DNA of 64,000 bases, taken from contig OY725491.1 of the NCBI GenBank assembly GCA_963281255.1, forward strand, positions 5,072,857 to 5,136,856. The letters run 5' to 3'. The translations under genes were made by a program, and so were the position numbers. The notes under the pieces were generated by a model that was not told where the DNA came from, made no database searches, and worked only from the letters and a program-made list of their open reading frames with translations. This document shows, piece after piece, positions 41,501 through 54,700 of the stretch (position 1 is the stretch's first letter; each line of letters starts with the position of its first letter). Origin of the DNA: Aphrocallistes beatrix (taxonomy: Eukaryota; Porifera; Hexactinellida; Sceptrulophora; Aphrocallistidae).

Positions 41501-44500
41501 TACTTCACGTGTCATAACGCTTATTTTACAGATATTTCTTTCACATCTTTTGTCAGTAATTCAATTTAAGTAAGATTTAAGTGACTGATTTTTTAACCCT
41601 AGAAACTAATTTTTGTATTTAGATTGTTTTATTGTCAATCCTTAATACGTAGTGGGTTATTATGCTCACTTGAATACGATAATTGAATAAAAACTATATA
41701 CTTGTATTTAGATAATGGACATTTACGCCTGAGCAATGGATCATCCGGTACTTTGGAAGTTTACCTAGATGGCTGGAAGAGGGCTTGCGATTATTATGTA
41801 TCCCCAGCAATATCTAATGTTGTGTGTAGGTACTTAGGGTATCGAGATGCAGTAGCATTTTATACTTTCGATAACGGCTATATTAGTGCTATGACCAATA
41901 TTATAACTAATCTACGATGTTTTGGAAATGAGTCTAACATTTTAGAATGCCGCTATGGCTTATCATCTAGTTGCGGACATGAGATTCACATATCATGTCG
42001 ATCAGGTACAGTTTACGAGTTTTCCATTTAAAATTCCAACGATTAGTATATCATCATTTATAACTTTGTACTCCATTTATATAGAGGGGTGCCAATCGTA
42101 TCTTTTAGATAAAAATGTATCAGATCAGCCTGTTAAGATATACAAAAATGAAAATTGGTATTACCTTTGCTTCAATTCTTTGTCAATTAATGAAGCTGAT
42201 GTGATTTGTCATGAAAACGGTTTTTTTAACGGAGCAGAATCAGTATCCTCCACATCCAGATCTCACCTGAGAATTAGTCATGAGATTTATCCTTACAATA
42301 TCAGCTGTCAAGGGAATGAATCAAGTTTATGTGATTGTTCAATGATGCAGAGCCAATGCACAGAAGATAAAATTGCTACTATTAAATGCGTACAACCAGG
42401 TATTAATCATAAGTCTCTAAATCAGGAGTTCTCAACCTTTTACGAGATGCATACCCCATGTGATAAAGAAAAAAGTATAAGTACCTCGATTCAAATCTAG
42501 TTAGATACCGCTAAATTATAATATGTATGATGTATTTGTAATATGATGAACACAAATTGAAGTGCGTATTTAGTAAAATTAAAATCAAGTCATGAAGTTC
42601 AATAAGGAGTTCATCAATTCATAGTTCGGTTTTAGAAAAGGTACAAGGAAGTCAGGCACTAAGCGTAAATGAGCACGACCTCACTCACTGCCATAACAGT
42701 GATACGAGGGAAATGTTGACTCATTCTAGACCAGAACTTTATCAATGGCAAAGTTTCAAATTGAAACCCTAAAATTCCATAGTCTAATGAAGCTCATGAG
42801 TATTGTCCATCCAGCTTTTTTTGTCTATTCCTAAATTCGCACAAAATATATACTGGCAATTAGCAATTATACATAAATTACCAACGAATACGTACTATCA
42901 CAATTCATCATCAGGGTTTACTTTTGACCGATCTTGAATTAGAAGTACAGAATTGCTCTAGACTAGAGGAGACATTTAAAGTTGGCTCAGCGTATCCCTC
43001 GGAAAACATTTGGTGTACTCCAAGTTGAGAACCCCTGCTCTAAATAATCATATTATTAAAATTTAACATTTTAAATCAATCTTTTGGATCAAATTGACAT
43101 TTGGAAAATGAATTACAATTTTTTATCTTTTCAGATCAAGGAACACTTCGTTACAGCAATCAGCACTCAAATATGCTAGAAATATACTACAATGGAAGTT
43201 GGAGTTATATTTGTTTTCGTTATTGGGACTACAAAGATTCAATTGTTGCCTGTAGGCAGCTAGGATATGCAACGTATCGTGCGTACTCTTTAATCTGGCC
43301 AGGACAAGTTGCCACATTGCGTCAAGAAACCTTTGGCAAAGTCAAATGTATTGGTACAGAATCTAGCCTTATTAACTGTACGAGTACTTACATCCAAACT
43401 TGCCGAGCTTCTAGAGTCCTACTGTATTGCAAAAGAAGTAAGTCGATAAGTATGTAAACTAACATAAATAGAGGGTAAAATCATTTGAGAGTTCACTAAA
43501 TTTTGCAAATTTTGGCGATACCGTTGTTAAATTGAGTAAAAATGTATAAATTTTGTTGAAATAGGAATTTAAAATGTTATTTAAAGCACTATTGAATTAC
43601 TTGCAGAAAGGTCTTAGAAAATGAATTGATTCAATATTTACTAAATCATTTAAATATATTAATACTGGTCTAGATGATTGTGAAGTATTTGCTCCATTTG
43701 CCACACAAAACTTTCAAATAGTAGACTATTTCATAAATCAACAACGCTACTATCTATGTGCAGATGGATTTACGGCAGAGAATGCAGATGTCGTTTGTAG
43801 AGAAACTTCTATCACCTTGTCTACTAACTACAGAAGTGTTAGTATAGTGACTCTTCCTCCGAACATACAGATATATCCACTACAACATTCTTGCTTTGGA
43901 AACGAATCTTCTCTCTGCGACTGTTCTAGTTTCAGACAGTTGTGTTCGAGTGGATCAGTTGTGGAAATACATTGCGATACACCAGGTACATCATTAGTAG
44001 AAGTTACATATTTAATATTAATGATTTTAGAATAAAATAATTCATAAATTTCAACAATTAATTAGAGCTAATTGTTTTCTCAATGAAGTTAGTACTGCCG
44101 GAGTACAGGATCATTAACAATATTTTCTTAATTTGGATTGAAATTTCAAAAATATTAATCTTCAAAAGCGGTACCTCTGAGCAGTGTTCGGTACACATAA
44201 TTGTATTGGATTCACAAAAATATATAAACTTCGATAAATCTCGATGTCGGTAATTTTCCGATTAATCGTATCGATATCGAAGATTTTAAATGATATCGAT
44301 ATGAAGGCGTTGCAATTGATCGAATTCGGTGGTTTGTATTTGATCAACTAAGGTTTACAAATGATCAACTAAGGTTTACAAATGATCAACAATAGAAATT
44401 GTATTGACATCAACAATCGATCCACTAATGTCTGTATTTGATCAACGGTAAGCAAAGCTTTCGTCCCCGGAATTTTTGTCTCATTAGAGACTAAAGTAAA

Positions 44501-47500
44501 CAGGCACTACGTAATATGTAAAGAACCGAAAGTAAGGCTTTGGAGTGGAGTGTGTTTAAAAAAGGGTGAAAATGGGGCGTTTTGATTGAGAAATCAGTTG
44601 GCGCGAAAGGGGCATTTCAGGGGACGAAAGTTCCCTCATTCCTTAGTTGATCAATTGCAAACCTACCGAATTCGATCAATTGCAAACCTTCAAATTCGAT
44701 TATTTGCAAGCGTTTCATCGATATTTTTCAAACCTTGCTCTTGATACGTATAATAATCTTGATTTTATTGAGGAGAATTTGAATTTCCACAATAATCATT
44801 TTTCAACTATTTACAATCTATAGCGAATGGAAGCATCCGAAGTTCATCAATTGGAGGGTTCTTAGAAGTATACTCTGATGGCTGGAAGCATGTTTGTGGA
44901 CGTTATTTTCATTCTACAGATGCAAATGTTGCATGCAGACAACAAGGCTTCAGGACATATAGATCTTGGAAAATTTCTTATGTTGGAGGTGAATCATTCT
45001 GGAGAAGACGCTTGAATTGCAGAGGCAATGAAATGAAATTGATAGATTGTCCTTATACTTCTCTTTTTTGATATACAAAACTAGTACTTGATTGCGAGTC
45101 AGGTTAGTAAATTCATCTTCAGTATAGAACACGTGAATGTTAAATAATCAATGTTAAATATTTAGGAGGTTGCGAATCAATTCTGACAAACGGAGATCAG
45201 AATCCATCACCAGTGAGATTTTACGATGGACATTCTAATTACTATCTCTGTAAGCAAGGATTCACAATGGAGACAGCTAGTGTTGTATGTTATGAGGGAA
45301 GATATGGAGGCGTCCTTTCGATTGGAGAGACTCAACTAAATAACACTGAGATTCATTACAAAATTTCAAATAGAGTGTATACTTGCAGAGGCAGTGAACA
45401 TTCCCTATGCAGCTGTTCCTACACTATACAAACATGCTTAAGTGACACTATAGCAGAAATACAATGTAAAATCCCAGGTAATTATTTTTTCATATTTTTA
45501 CATTGATTACGTAAATTCATATTTTTTCACCCAGGAATAAAAACACTATTAAAGTATGATAAGGTTTGACTTCTTTTAGAACAAGGGAAATTATGGCTAA
45601 CATCACAAAACCATCTCCGATTTTATTACGATAGGTGGATCAATATCTGCAATAAGAGATGGGACACTGCAGATAGCGATGTAGCTTGTAGACAGCTTGG
45701 TTATAGATCTGCTATAAAGTCAACTAGGAATTACGCCTACGAATATTTGAGTAATCCCATTTTAACGGATGTTTCTTGTTTTGGTAATGAGTCGAAACTA
45801 CTGGAATGCAGCTATCAAATAGCAACTAGGTGCTACTTTGACACAATTACATTAGAATGTCAATCTGGTAAGTGATACATTTCATAGACAATAATATGTT
45901 TAGAACAATTAGAATATTTAAAATGTATGCATTTAAAACTTAGATAGTCAACTGCGGGTCGAATGATGGAATCTTGTAGAATTGGTAAATTCGGTGGGAT
46001 TGACTGAATGATAGAAGCTGGTGGAATTTAACTGAGGGGGATGCACGGGGGCGGAAATCCGAAAATTTCTGCAATATCATTGGCTTTCTATTGAAAGCCT
46101 AATGTCACTTTTGGTGTGAACCATTCAAACTTCAAACTTCTCGAGACATATCTCGCTAATACAGAGTGCACGCGGGCCGGCTCGGCCCGCATGCAACTCT
46201 GGTCAACTTTTCTTTTCGGCCCGCGGGCCGAATATAATAGTTTGCGGGCTCCGCGGGCCGGAAATCTTAGCAGGACTCCCCGCGATGGCAACCGAGACGA
46301 TGTTTTTAATTGTCAGGAGGTATCAATTAAGGAATACTTACGTAAATGGAACTTTGTTAGTTTCCACTTATTTGTGTTTGCAAACTCACTCCCATAAAAT
46401 GATTTCCTAATTGTAGTCTACTTATTATGTTTATAGTTAGTAACTTACAAAGTGAGACAAAAATATTTATGCGGGCTTCTTGCGGGCCGCGGGCTAATAC
46501 CACACAAAGAGTCTGGATTTATTTACTAGTCCTAGATAGTAAAATAACTAGATAGTAAAATAATCTAGTTTTCCACCTCGGACTATAAAGTTGCAGAACA
46601 ACATACTGAGGGCGGGGCAGACTGCACAATTGTGAAGATTCGAATTCAAATATACGAATTCAGTACCAAGTTTACTAATTTTACTACAACATACAGATAA
46701 TATGTCTATTAAAAATCTATTGTTTATAACTTGTAACATTAAGTCAAATTCCCCAGTTTACATCGTTCAGTCATCCTTGATTCTACTAGATTCCACTATT
46801 CATTTAGGCCCATCAACTACTAGTATTAACGAGTTTATTTAAAAATAGTTTAATAGATAAATTATGAATAATATTCAAAATCTGAATGGAGTAATCTATA
46901 TTTTAACACTTTTGAATAACTTGGAAAAGCACGCATAATTTGCAATTTGCTGATAAATTTTTGCACGACTCTGTTCCCCAAAATATAACCCTTTATTTAT
47001 CATTCAGGGGGATGTCAATCTTATGCCCCTAACGCAGCTTCGTATCCTCAAATTCTACGATATTACGACAATGGATGGTACTATATATGTGGAAATGGAT
47101 TTACTAGTGAAAATGCGGATGTTGTATGTCAAGAAAATGAAGGAACCACAGCATTATCTTATTCAAATGTCTCTAACACTGATCTAACATCAAATCTCCG
47201 AATACTGGGAAAGAGATTTACATGCACAGGCAGGGAGAAAACACTTTGTGATTGTCACTATTTATTTGAATCATGCCCATCTAGTTCTGTTATTAAACTC
47301 CAATGCAACACTCCAGGTTTGTTCATAATAATTAACCACTATACTCATTAATTTTATGTATCAAAACGCTAAGATTTTCTCTAAAACATGATAATCAATT
47401 AATAAACAACATTGAATTAATTATTTTTCGGAAATTTTGATCATTTACTCTCAATCAAATAGATCTGACACCACGGGCACTAATTTTATGAATAAGATTG

Positions 47501-48714
47501 AGTAAAGTATAATGGAATAATTTGAGAATTCGGAAAATATGCGGAAATGTTCACTCTTAACTGTTCACATCAATAATACGGTATATCATTTTATACTATT
47601 TCTTATAGCTTATGGCCAAATCCGTTTGAGTAACAGAGATGCAGGAGTTCTAGAGATATATTTGAATGAATGGGGTTATGTATGTGATGATGGTTGGAAT
47701 AGAATCGCGAGTGAAGTGGTATGTAGACAATTGGGATTCGAAAATTTGATCAATTTCAAAACCGGAGTTGAAGTAAATAATCGTCTATACCGATTTCTAA
47801 TTGATAATGTGGAATGTAATGGTAATGAATCAACTATATATGAGTGTACACACACATTAAGACACAACTGTGGTAGCGGAGAGCATGTTAGCATAACTTG
47901 TGGCTCTATTGAAGTGATGACAACTAATACCACCTCAGTTACAACTCCTACTACCACAACAGATACAACTCCTACTACCACAACAGATACAACTCCTACC
48001 ACCACAGCAGATACAACTCCTACCACCACAGCAGATGCAATTTCTATTATCACAACAGATTCAACTCATACCACTTCATCAGCTAGTCTTTCTTCACCTG
48101 TAATCAAAACAACTGTATTCCCAGGTAAAGCTGCATAATATCTTATACAGGGTGGGCCATAAGTTCTGTCTCAAGCTTTATTTGGTATAAAATTTCTTAT
48201 ACTCAAACAATATTAGTTATTATTGTCTTTAGAGGTTGTAATTCGAATACTTTCAACGATTTAAAAAGATTTTTCGAGTCTGAGACCTAGAACTGTGTTT
48301 TGTACGGTGAGTTTGGTGAATAAAAAATGTGTCCTGGTTCGCAGCGAAAATCGCGAATCAGAGGCCACTGCTTTTCGAATTATCTTTCTAGAGTCTTCAA
48401 ATTCTCGGAATAAATAGCTCTCACATTTTCCTCGAACACTCTAAATTTGTAGAAATATACAATGTGAAGGTCAGTGGATTTTGGGAACAAATTGGGTCAG
48501 ATTTTTTTGTGATGTGAAAAAAAGTGCCATTTTAGGGAATTTTGCAAAATATACCTAATTTGAACTGCGAATGAATAACTTTTTCTTATGTCTGAAAATG
48601 AATTCAGTGGATTCGTGAAATATTTCTATGGTGAATGAAAGGTATCTGGTGTTAAATCGTCATGGAACATCGATTATGTAGACAATTTATACAGAATATT
48701 AAAATACCAGGATT

Positions 48715-48776
<62 letters not shown>

Positions 48777-51700
48777 GTGTGTGTGTATTGTACAAGTACG
48801 ACACTACAATAGATCGTCATTGTTATTAATACTTCAAAGCCACAACTTATGTTTGATATCTTAAATGTATTATAGTGTATGGCAATAAAAAAGAGTATGT
48901 GCATATTTTCACACCTCTATATACATATTTTCACACCATTTGATGAATTTTGAAAAATATCCTAGAAACTTGCTTTCAACGGTTGACATGGGGTTTTCAG
49001 GGGTGTAGATTTCGAATATCATATTTTCGAGTAAATATGATGATTGATTTGTTTACTTTTGTTTACAATAGATACATAAAGTAAACAAATTACAAAAATA
49101 GGCTAGAGACTAGCTTCCAACGGTTGACAAGGGGTTTTTAGTGCTGTAGATTTAGAATATTATATTTTCGGATCCATATGAGAAATTATTCGTTGACCTT
49201 TGTTTACAATATTTATATATAGGGAAATAATTCTCAAAATAAGTTAGATTGAGTAACTCCAGGCGCCCGCAAGGCGACTCTGCGGACACGCAGTGTCCGC
49301 AAGCCGCGCAGCGCAAGCAAGCGAAGCGTGCTTGTATAGTATGAAATTCTAATGTAGAAATAAATCAATTTTTATTATTTACCCCCACATGGCTAAGGTA
49401 CATCTTGTTAGGGAACACTGGAATATTTATACTTATTACAAAATGTCTGGACGAAATGTAAATTTAGACAGACCTGTTCCTGTACTAGAGCCGTGTGTAA
49501 ATTGAGAGTACTGTTGTTTGAAATTCTGAGGCACTTAAAGGAACCATGGATATACAACTTGTGTGAAATTCTGAGGCACTTATATAACAGGAACCATGGA
49601 TATAAAACTTGCGTGAAATTCTGAGGCACTTATATAACAGGAACCATGGATGTAAAACTTGCGTGAAGTTCTGAGGCACTTATATAACAGGAACCATGGA
49701 TGTAAAACTTGCGTGAAATTTTGAGGTACTGCATGAAATTCTGAGGCCTCGCCTAATTAGAAGCCTTCAGCAAGTTATGATCTAATATTATTGCACAAAA
49801 CACGATGATTTGGTTCTATTTTGATTCCAAATCCTACTCTATCTCTAGGATCACTGTATATATTATTGAGTTTCTGAAAGTATTAATAGCCTAAGCAAGA
49901 ATAATTATAACATATAACTACAAAATAGAACCAAATCATCATGTTTCGTGAAATATTATTCTGTAATAGGAACTATAGGTTGCATAATATTAGATCAGAA
50001 CTTGCTGAGGCTTCTAAGCGAAAATCCCAGAATTTCACGCAACACTACATTTAATATTATTTATTCAAGTATCCTTAACAAGTATTGAGTAAAAGTGTTT
50101 TATAGGGAATCAGCCAATCATCATTTCTCCGAATAGAAATATCCAATTTACAATAGCTGACTTAACAATGCGTGCGGATTTTCATCTTTATCAAGAATGC
50201 AGTGCTACAGGAATTCCTCAACCGACTGTTAGATGGGCTGGAAATTTGGGTATGAAATTTATCAGAGGAAATGTTTTGGAAATAAAAGCTGGAGATTTAG
50301 AAAAAATTAACGAAATAAACCCACTACTCTTCACTTGTACTGCAGAAAATTCAGAAGGTGAAGATAAAAAGATTGTCAAAATTTTGATTAAAATTAATCT
50401 CACCAAAATTTTGAATGAGTTAGTAAACGTGACTGATGAAAAAGCAACAAATATTATTAAAATAATTACCATTAACACGAATGGTGTAAACACATCGGCG
50501 GAAAATACTACTGAAATACGGAAGGATTTAGAGAAAAATGCAAAGGATTTCTCTTAGTTCGAAAGTACATACCTAACACAGTGAGTAGAAATAGTTCTGA
50601 TGTGGTGAAGAATCTATTGAATGCAGCGCAAGCAATTATCAGCAAAGATAGCGAACTCAACAGAGAGGAAGACATTATGGTAAAGTAGTAATTATAATAA
50701 AATAGCTTCATTTAGTTGGAACACATTACCATGCTAATTTGTTCCAATTAAATAAGTTGCCATATTCGGAAACATTTTGAGATTAACTGTTTTAGTACCA
50801 CTAATTTTGTTCATGGCGGGTTGTCTTGAGTTAGTAACCTATCGGGCTTTACTAATTTCTGAGACAGATCAAGATACCTAATTTCCGGGACGGGAACAAA
50901 ATGCCTAACCGCTTAAGTAACTACATCTAAACACAATGATTTAGGATTTTTATGGTTATATATGTAGGGGAATCTCTGAGATGCGATAACCTGGGTAAGA
51001 GATTTTTTAAAAATTTCTTCGTTGCTGTGATAGTGCATACATGTTCGTTTTCTATATATTAGTGATAATTTGTTCAATTAAGAGCATATCAAGAATTTCT
51101 AAATTTCACAGGAGAATGAGTAAAAAGTTGTGAAACACTAATGTATAAACTTCCGAGATGCGGCATCATTAGGGGAGTAGATGGTGCCAAATATCAGAGG
51201 TTGTCGCATCTTGGAGACCCCTCCACCCATATATCCATAAAAATACGAAATCACTGTGTTTAGATATAGTTACTTAAGCGGTTTACAATTACATTGAATC
51301 GGTTCGAATTAGGTATTTTGATTCGTTCCGTCCTGGAAATTATGTACTTGATTTTCTGGAAAGGTCTCGTCCCAAATGTCTAATTTATCTCCCAAAGGTA
51401 AATTACGGTGAGAAGTCGAATTGAAAATTCAAAAAATTCTCCTAGAGGTTGTAAATCGTAGTTTGCTACAAAAACTACACTAACCACCATTTGGAGTTTT
51501 TTTTGAACCTAAATACCCACTCGCTTCAATGACTTGAAATTGGAATTTTTACAAAATTCCAACTATAATGTGTATAATTTCTTCTGATCTGCTTTATTTG
51601 AGCGAAAATTAGTTCTCTCGATTTGAATTTTTACTCATAATTTGAAGCATACTCTAAACCCATTACAACAATCTCTATTGCTATTTATCATAGGATGAAG

Positions 51701-54700
51701 TCAAGAGAAACCAGAATAAGGTTGCTTCAGCTTCTCTAGTCTTACGAACAACTCTAAAAGCAATAGAAAACTTAGCTTCAAAAGTAGCACTCGATTTAGA
51801 AAATGATTCAAGTTTGATTTTCAGATCCGGAACAATTACTGTGTTTGTGCAAAATCTAAACTTACTTAAAATCGATCCAAACGCACCAAATCTTATAATT
51901 CCTGATGAAAAAATTGGAATGGAGCATGGTATAAAAGAAAGACTTCAAATCCCCCTGGAAAACTTTGGAATCCTTTCCTCAAATGGTAGCAATCTCAGAG
52001 TGAGTCAATATATACAGTATACTAATGTTCCCCACATTTGATAAGCCATCCAATTGAATGCTAAAAACCGCGAAGCATATAAATACTTAGCCTTACATGT
52101 TATATTTGAATTTTATTGCCCTCTGTTATGTGTTTAGATTGCAACTACAATAGTGGATATTAGAGAAAATACTAAAAATGAAAATACTCCGAAGTTATCC
52201 AGTAATATCATTTCACTGGTTGTACCATCGCAAGTAGAAACGCATCGAAAGACTAAGTTTACACGTCCGGTAAGTTTATTTACACATATGTATGTATCAT
52301 TCGAAGTGTGAAAAACGAGCCAATAAAATCCAATATTAACCAGCAAGAATTCGTTACACTAAGTTGATGAAGATATTAATTTTTATTTTATCCCAGAACA
52401 CGAATACGGGTTTCCTCCTGTAGCTTCTTTAATATATTATTGTATCTTTTATCTACAGGGTGGCTCATAAGTTCTGTGACATTTTTTCATACCCATTAAT
52501 TTTAATTTTGATTTGGATAATAAGACAGTTAATCAAATTTATTTTATCACTAGATATTCAACTTCAGTTTTTCATTAGTAATTTTCACATAAAATTCCAT
52601 TTTAGTATTGTGTAGCTAATGGAGCGTGATCGATGTGCTGTAGTTGGATTATTTCAAGCGGGGTATAAACCGAAGGAAATTTCCAAAATGCTCAAAATGC
52701 CCAGGGGAAGAAGAATGTTTGTTGTTAGGGCCATTAAGAGATATCTGGAGACTGGAAATGTTGAGGATAGGGCCAGGAGTGGACGTCCGTGTACTGTTGT
52801 GACCCCAAAGGTGCGCAAGACGGTGCGGGAACAAATTCGAAGAAATCCCCGGCGATCTATGCGTAAAATGGCATCAGTCATTAAAATATCTCGCCGATCT
52901 GTTCAAAGGATCGTTAGGGACCATTTAGGAATGAAATCATTCAAAAGGAAGAAGGTGCACTTCCTTACTGACAAGATCAAGGGAAAGAGACTGGTTAAGA
53001 GCAAGGGTCTGTTAAAGCGGCACGTATTCATGGAATGAACAACATTCTTTTTTCAGACGAGAAATTATTCACGATAGAAGAAGCTAGTAATGCTCAAAAT
53101 GACAGAATAATATCATCTAGTGCTCATTCAATCCCAGAAGAATTGCATTACGTTGCGCGAGTTCAGAAACCACTCTCTGTCATGGTTTGGGCTGGGGTTT
53201 CGGGCATTGGTCGGACATCCCTGGTTTTTGTTCCGCCAGGAGCTAAAATCAATTCAATCTCGTATCGCGAGCTTATATTAGAGCCTGTACTGAAAGATCT
53301 AAGCCAGTCCATGTTCTCTGGGGATCCTTTTTTATTTCAACAGGATGGTGCACCTGCCCACACCTCGAAACTCACCCAGGCATGGTTAAAGGAGAATATC
53401 CCCGATTTTATTACCAAGGAGGAATGGCCCCCCTACAGCCCCGATTTGAATCCAATGGATTACTCGATCTGGTCTATTTTGGAGACAAAGGCTTGTGCTA
53501 AAACCCACACCAATATAGAGTCTCTTAAGGCGTCGTTGAGGAGAGAATGGGATAAAATACCTCAGGAAACACTGCGTGCTGCAGTAGAGGCCTTCCCTCG
53601 TAAATTAAATGTAATTCAGAAGAAAGGAGGGTATATAGAATAGTTATTATTTCTAGCATATTATTAGCAAAACATGTAAGTCTAGTGCAAATAGCAAGTA
53701 GGACCAGTGTATTTTAAATGTATAAATGGGTTAATATAAATGTCACAGAACTTATGAGCCACCCTGTAATTTGAATAAAGTAAGATGTCGCAAATAATTA
53801 TTGAAATTTCATTTTTTTGAGTCATTGTTTTGTAGGTAAGATTGATCTTTCCAATATCCGGTGATAATCCTAATGATTTCAACCAAATATGTTCCTTTCT
53901 TGATGATGTTTATTGGTCAAATGAAGGCTTGATAACAGATGAGGTGAATAATGTTACAGATTGCTACACAAGCCACCTCACGAGCTTTGCAGTCTTTGCC
54001 ACGCCTAGAGATTTGGGAAATAGAGTCGCAGCAATCGTTAGTTATGTAATTGTGTCCATCTCATTAATCTCCTTAATTGTGTCACTAGTTTTGTTCATAC
54101 TTAGTGGCAGGATATTTTTCAAGGTGGAAGTAAACATTATTTATTTCAACTACTGTCTATCACTAACACTGGCATTTGGTTTATTTCTATTTGGAATTGA
54201 AACTGGTACTTTTAATAAGATTTTGTGCAGGATTATTGCATTTCTCCTCCATTATCTCTGGTTCTCTGTATGTGTATGGACCCTCTGCAATGGAATTTTG
54301 ATAATCTATAAACTGACGATAGGTAAGTATACTAATCATGATGAGAAAATTTATCTAAAGATCTACTACTAGTAAGCAGCAAACCGAGATTTTCCCATGA
54401 AATCTTATACAGGGTAGCTTTTAAGTTCTGTTACAAGCTTTATTAGGTATAAAATTTCTTATACTCAAACAATCTTAGTTATTATGGTCCTTAGAGATTG
54501 TAACTCGAATATTTTCAATGATTTTAAAATATTTTTCGATTCTATGACTTAGAAATGTGTTTTGTATGGTGAGTTTTGAGAAAGAAAAATGTGTATTGGC
54601 ACGCAGCGAAAATCGCGAATCAGGGCCCACTGCTTCTATAAAAAATGTCTTCATAATCGATGTCCCATGACGATTTAGCACCTGGTAGCTTTTATTCGTC

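Larger units (their letters stand above)
48125..50105 (+). other. Intron B14-B15
   Basis: It consists of a truncated MITE (48148-48695), a GT microsatellite (48716-48786), the 3' part of a Helitron-like repeat (48787-49334), a 50-bp tandem repeat (49519-49735) and a foldback (49738-50045). No exon was seen. Confidence 0.65.

Noticed and set aside
41955..42084. Continuous ORF joining exons B6 and B7
   Set aside because: It reads B6 in the wrong frame; the SRCR frame needs the donor at 42006 and acceptor at 42084.
44950..45132. Minus-strand ORF over exon B10
   Set aside because: It is antisense to an SRCR exon whose frame, splice sites and cysteines are clear; no protein features.
46088..46397. 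Overlapping ORFs on both strands (PARGARKLLYSARG and similar)
   Set aside because: They lie on GC-rich palindromes; the peptides have no domain and exist only because of the base composition.
48674..48904. Minus-strand ORF with a Thr-His run
   Set aside because: It is the (GT)n microsatellite read in frame, with no conserved sequence on either side.
53035..53643. Independent gene starting at ATG 53035
   Set aside because: It is the catalytic half of the mariner transposase separated from its DNA-binding half by a frameshift, within clear terminal repeats.
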